Positions 1-7,219 of a stretch of 35,754 nt of DNA are shown piece by piece. A model generated the notes under the pieces. That model was given only the letters and a program-made list of their open reading frames with translations. It was not told the origin of the DNA and did no database searches. Source of the DNA: an uncultured Actinomycetes bacterium. Its GTDB lineage: Bacteria > Actinomycetota > Actinomycetes > S36-B12 > UBA5976. Every line of letters starts with the position of its first letter. Within the stretch, counting starts at the first letter, position 1. The position numbers were made by a program, and so were the translations under genes. Where the stretch lies: NCBI GenBank assembly GCA_903907835.1, contig CAIVPQ010000052.1, positions 1-35,754 of the forward strand, written 5' to 3'.

Positions 1-856
1 ACGATTGACCTGCTTGATAATTCCCAAAGGTTGCGATGCGGCTAGCAGCCCAATCCAAGTCTTGCTTACTGTTCCAATCCGCTAGCACCACAGCGGCTGC
101 ATTGCCGCCCAATTCTAAAGTTAGTCTTTTCGCCGGCACTTGTTTCTCAATTTCATAGCCAACTTTGTCCGATCCAGTAAAAGAAATCACTGGCAGTCTT
201 TGATCCTGAACAAGCAGTGGAGCCAATTCATTACCTATTGGCAAGATTGACCATGCACCCGGAGGCAGATTAGTCTCAGCTAACAACTCACCCAACAACA
301 GTGCGCACATAGGTGTGCTTGGTGCTGGTTTGATAATTATTGGCGCACCCACAGCAATGGCTGGGGCTAATTTATGAGCAACAAGATTTATTGGAAAGTT
401 AAATGGTGAAATGCCCAGGATAGGACCGTAAGGAAATCTGCGAATAATTGCCATCCGTCCAGAAGTAGTTACTTCAGTATCGAGGCGTTGCATCTCCCCT
501 GAAAATCTTCGAACTTCTTCAGCAGCCCAGCGAAATGTTGCCACTGCCCGCAAAGCTTCAGCTCTGGCCCACATAATGGGCTTTCCGTTTTCATCAACGA
601 TCAAGTTAGCCACTTCTTCTAGGCGCTCGTTCAATTGACGGGAGACGTGCATCAGGGCCTCGGCGCGAGTAGCAGCACTTGTCGATTGCACACTTTTTGC
701 CTCTGTCGATGCCGACCTTATTGCATCTTCAATGTCTTGAGCACTCGGAACATAATGGCGCGCAACTAGCGAATCATCACTCGGATGCAGTACCTGCGCA
801 ATTTCATTACTAGTTGTAGCAACACCAGCAACCCAAAATGGGTGAATTGAAGTCAT
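1..856 (-). CDS. Aldehyde dehydrogenase family protein, N-terminal 285 residues (runs off the window)
   Basis: This is an NAD(P)-dependent aldehyde dehydrogenase that oxidises an aldehyde to the acid. The frame is open from ATG at 856 to the window edge. The N-terminal NAD-binding part is clear: PYGPILGISPFNFP (cofactor-binding Asn), the IIKPAPSTP lysine region, the glycine-rich FTGSDKVGYEI, and the general-base glutamate E248 in LELGG. The last residues read FGNYQAGQS, so the catalytic Cys of the usual GQxC motif should be the next codon, just outside the window; the one visible base (T) agrees with Cys. The gene is divergent from the GabT-type aminotransferase at 955, which suggests a paired route such as 4-aminobutyrate to succinate semialdehyde to succinate. 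The exact aldehyde cannot be told from this half, and other small-aldehyde dehydrogenases remain possible. Confidence 0.88.
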   Translation of the reverse strand, partial: MTSIHPFWVAGVATTSNEIAQVLHPSDDSLVARHYVPSAQDIEDAIRSASTEAKSVQSTSAATRAEALMHVSRQLNERLEEVANLIVDENGKPIMWARAEALRAVATFRWAAEEVRRFSGEMQRLDTEVTTSGRMAIIRRFPYGPILGISPFNFPINLVAHKLAPAIAVGAPIIIKPAPSTPMCALLLGELLAETNLPPGAWSILPIGNELAPLLVQDQRLPVISFTGSDKVGYEIEKQVPAKRLTLELGGNAAAVVLADWNSKQDLDWAASRIATFGNYQAGQS

Positions 857-954
857 GGTCTAACGGTACGCCTGATTGGCCGCGTATTCGCGCTCGGCAG
901 ACAGGAAACTCACATCACGACAAAATCGACTGACATTTGGCACTGAGGTCTAAC
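857..954. promoter_or_regulatory. Divergent intergenic region between aldehyde dehydrogenase and gabT
   Basis: These 98 bases must carry the promoters of both divergent genes. A GAGG Shine-Dalgarno match at 945-948 lies six bases before the ATG at 955, which favours that start for gabT over an in-frame upstream TTG at 937. I see no confident -10 box for either gene and no convincing palindrome. Confidence 0.4.
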
Positions 955-2316
955 ATGGGAACCATGAGCCAAGACAGCCCAAAGCAATTCGTCAACGATC
1001 TGGAACAAGTTCGCAAATTGGTAACTGCAATTCCCGGTCCGCTATCTATCGCGATGCAAAATCGTCGAATTGCGGCTGTCAGTTCTGGTGTTGGCGCGAC
1101 CTTACCAATTTTTGTCACTAAGGCCGGTGGCGGCATCGTCTTAGATGTCGATGGAAATTCCCTCATTGACATGGGCTCTGGCATAGCAGTAACGAGTGTT
1201 GGCAATTCAGCAAAAGATGTTGTTGATGGTCTAACTAAACAGGCGCAAAATTTCACCCACACTTGTTTCATGGTCACGCAGTACGAAGGCTATGTCGAGG
1301 TATGTGAAGCGCTAAATCAACTTACTCCGGGAGACCATGAAAAGCGATCTGCACTTTTTAATACCGGTGCCGAAGCCGTAGAGAATGCAGTAAAGATCGC
1401 TCGCGCTTACACAAAGCGGCAAGCCGTTGTCGTTTTTGAACACGGCTACCACGGGCGAACTAACTTGACTATGGGTATGACGGCAAAAGTCATGCCTTAT
1501 AAATATTCATTTGGACCGTTCGCGCCAGAAATTTACCGAGTGCCAATGTCTTATCCAGCGCGCGACGGACTCACTGGCATTCAAGCTGCTCAGAATGCAA
1601 TCAGCCGCATGGAGAAAGAAATTGGATCCGATCAGATTGCAGCGATAGTTGTTGAACCAATTCAGGGCGAGGGAGGATTCATTGTTCCTGCGCCTGGTTT
1701 CATCCCAGCACTAGTCAATTACGCCAATAAGTCTGGAATCGTGTTCATCGCTGACGAAATTCAAACGGGATTCTGTCGCACGGGAAATTGGTTTGCTAGC
1801 GAGCATGAAGGCATCGTTCCAGACTTAATCACCACAGCTAAGGGCATCGCGGGTGGCTTGCCCCTTTCTGCGGTAACTGGTCGGGCAGAAATTATGGACG
1901 CGGTTCATCCTGGTGGCTTGGGTGGAACCTACGGTGGCAATCCGGTGGCATGCGCCGCGGCGCTTGGTTCAATTGCCATTATGCAGCGCGAGAACCTAAT
2001 TGCTCGAGCAAAACAAATCGAAGCAATCATGAAAACTCACCTTGAGACTTTGGCGCAAGAAACTGGTGTCATTCTGGACATTCGTGGGCGTGGTGCAATG
2101 ATTGCAATCGAAATTGTGAAAGCAGGAAGCACCGAATCTGACCCAGAATTGACTTCTAAAATCGCAAAGGCCTGCCACGCTCAAGGTGTCATCGTCCTGA
2201 CCGCAGGCACCTATGGCAATGTGCTGCGATTCCTCCCACCACTTGTTATCTCTGACTCGCTATTAAATGAAGCCATGCAAGTTATCGCTGAGCAGTTTGA
2301 AATTGCCTTGAGGTAA
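955..2316 (+). CDS. gabT: 4-aminobutyrate aminotransferase-like class III aminotransferase
   Basis: This is a cytosolic PLP enzyme that moves the terminal amino group of 4-aminobutyrate (or a close omega-amino acid) to 2-oxoglutarate, giving succinate semialdehyde and glutamate. At 453 residues it has the family's usual length. Visible motifs are NTGAEAVENAVKIAR, FEHGYHGRTN, VEPIQGEGGFIVP, FIADEIQTGFCRTG with the PLP-binding Asp, the Schiff-base lysine K296 in TTAKGIAGGLPLSAV, and GGTYGGNPVACAAAL. The start at 955 is preferred because GAGG lies six bases upstream; an in-frame ATG at 964 and TTG at 937 also exist. The divergent neighbour encodes an aldehyde dehydrogenase, as expected for a gabT/gabD-like pair. 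Substrate choice among GABA, 5-aminovalerate and putrescine-derived amines is inferred from family resemblance only. Confidence 0.9.
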   Translation: MGTMSQDSPKQFVNDLEQVRKLVTAIPGPLSIAMQNRRIAAVSSGVGATLPIFVTKAGGGIVLDVDGNSLIDMGSGIAVTSVGNSAKDVVDGLTKQAQNFTHTCFMVTQYEGYVEVCEALNQLTPGDHEKRSALFNTGAEAVENAVKIARAYTKRQAVVVFEHGYHGRTNLTMGMTAKVMPYKYSFGPFAPEIYRVPMSYPARDGLTGIQAAQNAISRMEKEIGSDQIAAIVVEPIQGEGGFIVPAPGFIPALVNYANKSGIVFIADEIQTGFCRTGNWFASEHEGIVPDLITTAKGIAGGLPLSAVTGRAEIMDAVHPGGLGGTYGGNPVACAAALGSIAIMQRENLIARAKQIEAIMKTHLETLAQETGVILDIRGRGAMIAIEIVKAGSTESDPELTSKIAKACHAQGVIVLTAGTYGNVLRFLPPLVISDSLLNEAMQVIAEQFEIALR

Positions 2317-2371
2317 GTCGCAATTTTGTTATCAAACTCGTCTGAACTCCCAAACTTTTGATATTTGCGAC
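2317..2371. promoter_or_regulatory. Inverted repeat GTCGCAA...TTGCGAC upstream of the crtA-like gene
   Basis: GTCGCAA at 2317-2323 is matched by TTGCGAC at 2365-2371, with 41 bases between the arms. The right arm ends 12 bases before the ATG at 2384. It could be a split operator for the carotenoid end-group operon, but seven-base arms at this distance can arise by chance. Confidence 0.25.
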
Positions 2372-2383
2372 AGACTAGAGGAC

Positions 2384-3082
2384 ATGTCCTTGCCATTCGT
2401 TCGTATTGACATCTGGCAAGTACCAACAAGTCGGATTCCACTTGCCATTGGTTTCATGGGACTGCACAGACGTCCATTGCGAAAAAATCTGGGTCTTGAC
2501 TTCTTTAAATTACTAGGAACAGGCTCAGGAAATACATTCACTGCTCGAGACGCAGATCCTAACCATTGGGCACTCCTGACAATCTGGCAAACGTCAGAGC
2601 TCGCAGATGCATTTTCCGACAGTGTTGTCTGCAAACAATGGCAGAGCATCTCTACCGCGAGCGCCAAACTGCACCTCATTCCAATTTCCGCACGAGGCAA
2701 ATGGAATGGCAAAGAAGTCTTTGGCGAAGGGAGTCTTGAGAAGTGGGACGGACCAACTGCTGCTTTGACCCGAGCCAGCATTAAGGTTCGCTGGTGGCGA
2801 GAGTTTTGGCGAAGCGTGCCACCCGTGTCCGCTGATCTAAACGCCACAGCAGGCTTGATTACTAGCCTTGGCATTGGTGAGGCGCCTGTAGGCCTACAGG
2901 GCACATTTAGCATTTGGAAAGATAACGACAGCATCACGCAATTCGCTTCACGCCAGCGCGCGCATCAAGATGTTGTACGCAAAACTCACGAAACAGGGTG
3001 GTACTCAGAGGAGTTGTTTGCTCGCTTTAAGGTTGTACACGCGAGTGGCGTCTACAACGGAGTAAGTCTGGAAACCTTATGA
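2384..3082 (+). CDS. crtA: Spheroidene monooxygenase-like carotenoid oxygenase (CrtA family)
   Basis: CrtA enzymes insert oxygen at C-2 of the acyclic, 1-oxygenated psi end of carotenoids, for example spheroidene to spheroidenone in purple bacteria. The 232-residue protein matches the family in length and pattern: GLDFFKLLGTGSGNTFT near residues 37-53, WALLTIWQ, the ARGKWNGKEVFG region, ALTRASIKVRWWREFWRSVPPVS, LGIGEAPVGLQGTFSIW, and the C-terminal GWYSEELFARFKVV. It has no obvious membrane segment. It is the first gene of a tight unit whose next genes encode a CruF-like hydratase (ATGA overlap), a glycosyltransferase and a CrtD-like desaturase, so oxidation at C-2' of a monocyclic carotenoid is the likely job. 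Whether it stops at the 2'-hydroxyl or goes on to the ketone cannot be read from sequence. The upstream AGAGG lies only two bases from the ATG, so initiation is unclear. Confidence 0.85.
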   Translation: MSLPFVRIDIWQVPTSRIPLAIGFMGLHRRPLRKNLGLDFFKLLGTGSGNTFTARDADPNHWALLTIWQTSELADAFSDSVVCKQWQSISTASAKLHLIPISARGKWNGKEVFGEGSLEKWDGPTAALTRASIKVRWWREFWRSVPPVSADLNATAGLITSLGIGEAPVGLQGTFSIWKDNDSITQFASRQRAHQDVVRKTHETGWYSEELFARFKVVHASGVYNGVSLETL

Positions 3083-3867
3083 ACCATAAACAAGTCGAGT
3101 CGCCACAAGTAAGCCTGGCAGTGCTTTCCGCGCTATTGCTCGGATGCACAGTATTCCTAAATGTTTTGTGGCTGCTGGATGATGGTGACTTTCGAATACT
3201 CGTAACAATTCTTGCCGTTTCTACATTTGCCTTTTCTAGCTTTTTTCACGCCTGGTCAACATTAGGCAGGAACTTCGCCTTCAAGCTGGTGGCCATTTGT
3301 TTCACACTTACGTTTGCAATCGAGGCAATCGGGGCTAGTACGGGTTTTCCTTTTGGAAATTACTCTTACGGCCCAGACCTGGGTAAACAATTATTGGGTG
3401 TACCACTTTTGATTCCAGCAGCATGGTTCATGATGCTTTACCCGAGTTTTATCATTGGTCGACTACTGACACACAATTACTTGTTCTCGACACTTATTGG
3501 CGCCTGGCTTATGGCTACTTGGGATCTATACCTTGATCCACAAATGGTCAACGTTGGATATTGGACTTGGTTTAACGACGGAAATGTTGCAACAACCCAG
3601 ATTCCTCTGAGCAATTTCTTTGGCTGGTTTTTTAGTTCAACGGTAATAATCGGATTAATCAACCTGCTACCCGTAACAAAGTCGCAAAACCCCCACATTC
3701 GGATACCAGTGATTGCCGTGTTCTGGATTTGGATAGGTGGATTCGTCGCGAATGTTGTTTGGTTCAAACCATTTTTAGATCAGCCATTAGTGGGCATTAG
3801 CGGGGCCGTTGGGATGGCTGTAGTTCTTATCCCACTTGGGCGGGTGTTGTGGTCACAACGCTCTTAG
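3079..3867 (+). CDS. cruF: Carotenoid 1',2'-hydratase, CruF family (DUF422 membrane protein)
   Basis: CruF-type proteins add water across the terminal 1',2' double bond of a psi end group, leaving a tertiary 1'-hydroxyl. The 262-residue protein is strongly hydrophobic with about seven predicted membrane segments. It carries the family's conserved blocks: EAIGASTGFPFGNYSYG with GVPLLIPAAWFMMLYPS around residues 82-122, and WDLYLDPQMVNVGYWTW followed by IPLSNFFGWF around residues 148-186. The start overlaps the crtA-like stop as ATGA, and the 3' end overlaps the next gene by 19 bases, so the genes are probably translationally coupled. Haloarchaeal and Dietzia-type C50 pathways also use this family, but no lycopene elongase is present in the window, which favours a C40 substrate. 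The family call is firm; the exact substrate is inferred. Confidence 0.87.
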   Translation: MNHKQVESPQVSLAVLSALLLGCTVFLNVLWLLDDGDFRILVTILAVSTFAFSSFFHAWSTLGRNFAFKLVAICFTLTFAIEAIGASTGFPFGNYSYGPDLGKQLLGVPLLIPAAWFMMLYPSFIIGRLLTHNYLFSTLIGAWLMATWDLYLDPQMVNVGYWTWFNDGNVATTQIPLSNFFGWFFSSTVIIGLINLLPVTKSQNPHIRIPVIAVFWIWIGGFVANVVWFKPFLDQPLVGISGAVGMAVVLIPLGRVLWSQRS

Positions 3868-4946
3868 AGGTTGCAGTTGGATTCTGCGCACTTCTCACAC
3901 TCCATAGCTTCATCAATGTCAGGTTCTTTTTCTTAGCGCCTGACTTGCAAATGAGATCTACATCGAGTTTTGACATTTTGATTCCTGCCCGAAACGAAGA
4001 AAGTTCAATCGCCGGGTGCGTCGAATCAGCAATCTCGCAATTGGACGCTGGTCGCTCTCGCATTTTAGTTTTCGATGATAATTCCACTGACGAAACGTCA
4101 AGAATTCTTCAAACGTTTGCGCATGAGCAATTGGAGATTTTGACGAGCAATCAAAATCCCCCCGCGGGATGGCTGGGAAAGAATTGGGCCTGCAATCAAC
4201 TAGCCGAAAAATCAACTGCAGAGTACTTGGTTTTTTTAGATGCTGATGTGATTTTAAAACCGTCTGCTGTGAGTCAGGCAATCGGTTTGATGCAAAAACA
4301 TTCACTAGATCTGGTGAGCCCTTACCCAAAGCAGATTTCCAAAGGGATACTCGGTCACCTAATTCAGCCACTCTTGCAGTGGTCATGGCTGACTACTGTT
4401 CCATTAGGCATTGCCCGAAGAAGTCCGCGTGCCAGTTTTGCTGTGGCAAACGGTCAATTTTTGGTGGTGCGACGAGAGGCATATCTGGCTAGCGGCGGGC
4501 ATGAGGGTATTAAGGACAAGGTTCTTGATGACATAGAGCTTTTACGACTCTTGCTCGCACATGGCTATCGAGGAAGCGTCATAGACGGGACACATTTGGC
4601 AAACTGCACAATGTATAAAGACAGCCAAGAATTGATTGACGGTTATTCGAAGAGTTTGTGGTGCGCTTTTGGTAGCCCTCTTGGCTCAATTGCAACGGTC
4701 AGTTTTTTACTCTTCGTATACGTTGTCCCTTGTCTCGGCTTTTTCAATAACAACTTGCAGCTTGCGCTTCTTGGCTGGACAAGTGGACTTGCCGGACGGT
4801 TTGTGACTGATGTGAAAACAGGTAACCGAAACATATTCGCGGCGCTATTACATCCTGTTTCAATCGTTTGTTTTGCATATTTGAACCTGGTTTCATGGTG
4901 GCGTCACAAACATGACGAACTGTTTTGGAAAGGCCGAAAACTTTGA
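3849..4946 (+). CDS. cruG: Membrane-anchored GT2 glycosyltransferase, CruG-like (carotenoid glycosyltransferase)
   Basis: This is an inverting GT-A glycosyltransferase, likely to put a sugar on the hydroxylated psi end of the carotenoid. The 365-residue protein has an N-terminal hydrophobic anchor (about residues 5-28), the nucleotide-binding PARNEE region and FDDNSTDET (D76, D77), the metal-binding DAD at D131-D133, an acceptor-side DD at 227-228 in KVLDDIELLRLLL, and two or three C-terminal membrane segments. The GTG start at 3849 lies inside the end of the cruF-like gene, a coupled arrangement; in cyanobacteria cruF and cruG are also neighbours. The sugar donor and the acceptor position (1'-OH or 2'-OH) cannot be seen. 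A general lipid glycosyltransferase is the alternative, but the position between two carotenoid genes argues against it. Confidence 0.78.
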   Translation: MVTTLLEVAVGFCALLTLHSFINVRFFFLAPDLQMRSTSSFDILIPARNEESSIAGCVESAISQLDAGRSRILVFDDNSTDETSRILQTFAHEQLEILTSNQNPPAGWLGKNWACNQLAEKSTAEYLVFLDADVILKPSAVSQAIGLMQKHSLDLVSPYPKQISKGILGHLIQPLLQWSWLTTVPLGIARRSPRASFAVANGQFLVVRREAYLASGGHEGIKDKVLDDIELLRLLLAHGYRGSVIDGTHLANCTMYKDSQELIDGYSKSLWCAFGSPLGSIATVSFLLFVYVVPCLGFFNNNLQLALLGWTSGLAGRFVTDVKTGNRNIFAALLHPVSIVCFAYLNLVSWWRHKHDELFWKGRKL

Positions 4947-4965
4947 TGCAGCAAGGGGTGACGAT

Positions 4966-6465
4966 GTGGCAAAAGTAGTAATCATTGGTGCGGGCATGGG
5001 TGGCATGGCCTGCGCAGCTAGGTTGCGCGCCAAGGGACATGTCGTTTCTGTGATTGAACAAAATGCAACCTGGGGTGGCAAACTAGGCGCCGCATCATTT
5101 GGAGCGCACACTTTTGATACGGGACCTAGCTTGCTTACTTTGCCAGCGGTGTATCGGGACCTGTTTCTAAAAACTGGAAAGCCTCTGGAGGAATCGATTG
5201 AAATAGTCGATCTAGATCGAGCTTTTCGGTATCAGTTCGCTGATGGAACGACACTAGAGATGCCTGGTTCGGGAATTGCAAAGTGTGCTGATGCCATTGG
5301 TGATGCCTTGGGTGGAAAATCTTCACAAGAGTGGCGAGATTTCATGAATCGTGCCGCACAAATATGGGCGGCCACTCGCAAACCATTTTTGGAAAATGAA
5401 TTAGCCGGTTGGAAGAGTTTGGCGGCCTTGACCTTGCGTGTCCGAGATTTACGAACAATCGCTCCTGGAAAATCACTGCGAAGTCTGGCGGAACAATACC
5501 TAAGCGATCCCAGGCTCATAACCCTTGTTGATCGCTATGCCACCTACACCGGATCCGACCCTCGACAAGCTCCTGCTGCACTTGCCACAATTCCCTACAT
5601 CGAACAAAACTTTGGCGCCTACCACGTTGCCGGCGGCTTGCGTTCGTTAGGAGCTGCACTATACGAACGATGCATTCAACTAGGAGTAACTTTTTCTTTT
5701 GAGAAGGATGTTGCCTCAATTGTGGGTGAAACAAAAGTTCAAGGTTTGACCTTAAGAACTGGTGAATTTATCTCTGCAGACATAGTTGTTGCTAATGCGG
5801 ACGCCGCAACTGTGTATCAAAATCTACTCAGCCCTGCTAGCGCAAAAATTGTGAAGCCAGACACAAGATTCCTAAAACGTAATAATCAATCATTGTCTGG
5901 GTTCGTCATGCTGTTGGCGCTAGATTCAAAGTCGCCAAATTTGTTGCATCACAATATTTTCTTTCCCAGCGACTATGACGACGAGTTCAATTCAATATTT
6001 GGCATCGGTAAAAACAAGATGCCCGTGCCTGATCCAACAATTTATGTCTGTAATCCAAACGACTCAGCGATGGCACCAGCTGATGGTGAATCTTGGTTTG
6101 TGCTTGTTAATGCCCCAAGACATGAGCCCAGCACTGGTGTTGATTGGTCAGATCCAAGGCAACAGATCGATTATCAGGACAAGATTCTTACATCTTTAGC
6201 GAGACAGGGTTTTGATGTTAGCGATCGAATTAGGTGGAAGAAGGCTTTAACTCCTGCTGACCTAGAGACTCAAACTCGCGCTCCAGGCGGTTCGATCTAC
6301 GGTTCATCCAGCAACGGAATGCGCTCAGCTTTTATGCGACCAACGAACACCACAAAAATTGAGGGGCTATTTTTAGTAGGCGGATCTGCTCATCCCGGTG
6401 GCGGGCTTCCTTTGGTGGCTATGTCTGCGAACATTGTGGCCGATCGCATCGGTCGAGCAAACTAA
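4966..6465 (+). CDS. crtD: CrtD-like carotenoid 3',4'-desaturase (phytoene desaturase superfamily)
   Basis: This FAD-dependent oxidoreductase probably removes hydrogens at C-3',4' of a 1'-hydroxylated psi end, extending the conjugated system. The protein has the Rossmann motif VVIIGAGMGGMACAARL at its N-terminus, FDTGPSLLTLPAVYRDLF, YATYTGSDPRQAPAALATIPYIEQ, and the C-terminal FAD motif VGGSAHPGGGLPLVAMSA. The YTGSDPR and PAALATIPY blocks resemble CrtD (hydroxyneurosporene desaturase) more than the CrtI encoded at 8288. GTG at 4966 is chosen because AAGGGG (4953-4958) lies seven bases upstream and the protein then begins right at the Rossmann fold (499 residues). An ATG at 4912 would overlap the glycosyltransferase by 35 bases and lacks a good ribosome site. 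The stop overlaps the convergent phosphatidyltransferase gene by four bases. Confidence 0.85.
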   Translation: MAKVVIIGAGMGGMACAARLRAKGHVVSVIEQNATWGGKLGAASFGAHTFDTGPSLLTLPAVYRDLFLKTGKPLEESIEIVDLDRAFRYQFADGTTLEMPGSGIAKCADAIGDALGGKSSQEWRDFMNRAAQIWAATRKPFLENELAGWKSLAALTLRVRDLRTIAPGKSLRSLAEQYLSDPRLITLVDRYATYTGSDPRQAPAALATIPYIEQNFGAYHVAGGLRSLGAALYERCIQLGVTFSFEKDVASIVGETKVQGLTLRTGEFISADIVVANADAATVYQNLLSPASAKIVKPDTRFLKRNNQSLSGFVMLLALDSKSPNLLHHNIFFPSDYDDEFNSIFGIGKNKMPVPDPTIYVCNPNDSAMAPADGESWFVLVNAPRHEPSTGVDWSDPRQQIDYQDKILTSLARQGFDVSDRIRWKKALTPADLETQTRAPGGSIYGSSSNGMRSAFMRPTNTTKIEGLFLVGGSAHPGGGLPLVAMSANIVADRIGRAN

Positions 6466-7106
6466 TTTTCGCTGAATGCCTTTTTATAGACTGCGTAAAG
6501 CTGAGTAATACCAATTGCGCTCGTTATTAGCCATACATATGCACCAATCGAAATAATTTCTCGGGCGTAATCATTGAATAAAGCACAGCTGAGAAAGAAC
6601 AGAATTATTATGGCAACGCGGGTCGGCTTTTCGCCCACTGTGATTGCGCCCACATCGCTATGCCCTAGCCCCGTTGATCTAGCTCGCATGTACTCATGGA
6701 CAAGTGTTAGGCAAGCAGCAATTAAACAGATAACGAATGGCGCGCCACCCAGATAGAGCAATATTGCAAAAGATACATCAACGAATCGATCTACTATCGA
6801 ATCAAGGTAAGCACCCCAACGGGAAGCTTTACCCTTTCGGACTGCAACAATTCCATCGAGACTATCCACCATCGCGAGGAATAAAACGCCCAGCGATACA
6901 GCAATGTACTGGTCATTGAAATTATGGAAATAGCCCAATACAAGTACTGCAAAAAAACCACCGAATACGGTAATCACATTCGCAGAGACCTTAAGCACCA
7001 GTGAAGATAAGGCAAAACCTATCCGCAACCAGCCACGAACAACCTTTGATGGTTTCGCATCTCCATGAAGGTTTGACCAAACCAATAGATAGTCAGCAAA
7101 AGTCAT
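6462..7106 (-). CDS. CDP-alcohol phosphatidyltransferase family membrane protein
   Basis: This family joins a CDP-activated lipid, or a CDP-alcohol, to an alcohol acceptor during phospholipid synthesis. The 214-residue protein has about six membrane segments and the family signature in DSLDGIVAV through GAYLDSIVD, with all four aspartates at the standard spacing. The usual arginine of the DGxxAR part is Val here, with Arg one position later. ATG at 7106 is preferred because AGGTG (7116-7120) lies nine bases upstream; an in-frame GTG at 7118 is the alternative. The gene is divergent from crtE and convergent with the crtD-like gene, so it sits inside the carotenoid block on its own strand. Substrate is unknown; phosphatidylinositol-phosphate or phosphatidylglycerol-phosphate synthase activity cannot be told apart by eye. 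Confidence 0.8.
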   Translation of the reverse strand: MTFADYLLVWSNLHGDAKPSKVVRGWLRIGFALSSLVLKVSANVITVFGGFFAVLVLGYFHNFNDQYIAVSLGVLFLAMVDSLDGIVAVRKGKASRWGAYLDSIVDRFVDVSFAILLYLGGAPFVICLIAACLTLVHEYMRARSTGLGHSDVGAITVGEKPTRVAIIILFFLSCALFNDYAREIISIGAYVWLITSAIGITQLYAVYKKAFSEN

Positions 7107-7207
7107 CAGCGGTAACACCTACGACGATTGCCCAGAAACACATTCACAGTCTAGGACCGATATTGATTAAAGGGAGTGGCCAGAGTGCAAAGAGGTGCTC
7201 GACCCAA

Positions 7208-7213
7208 TAATCT
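7208..7213 (+). promoter_or_regulatory. Leaderless -10 box for crtE (TAATCT)
   Basis: TAATCT lies six bases before the GTG at 7220. A transcript started from it would begin at or next to the start codon. It sits in CCCAATAATCTT, closely matched by CCCAGTAATCTT upstream of the mannosyltransferase at 9841. No convincing -35 box is seen. Confidence 0.6.
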
Positions 7214-7219
7214 TGGCAG

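Noticed and set aside
2332-2937. A 201-codon open frame on the minus strand opposite the crtA-like gene
   Set aside because: It lies wholly within or against a gene with clear CrtA motifs, has no recognisable motif of its own and no promoter or ribosome site.
3958-4386. A 142-codon minus-strand frame within the glycosyltransferase gene
   Set aside because: Antisense shadow of a gene with intact GT2 motifs; no domain pattern is visible.
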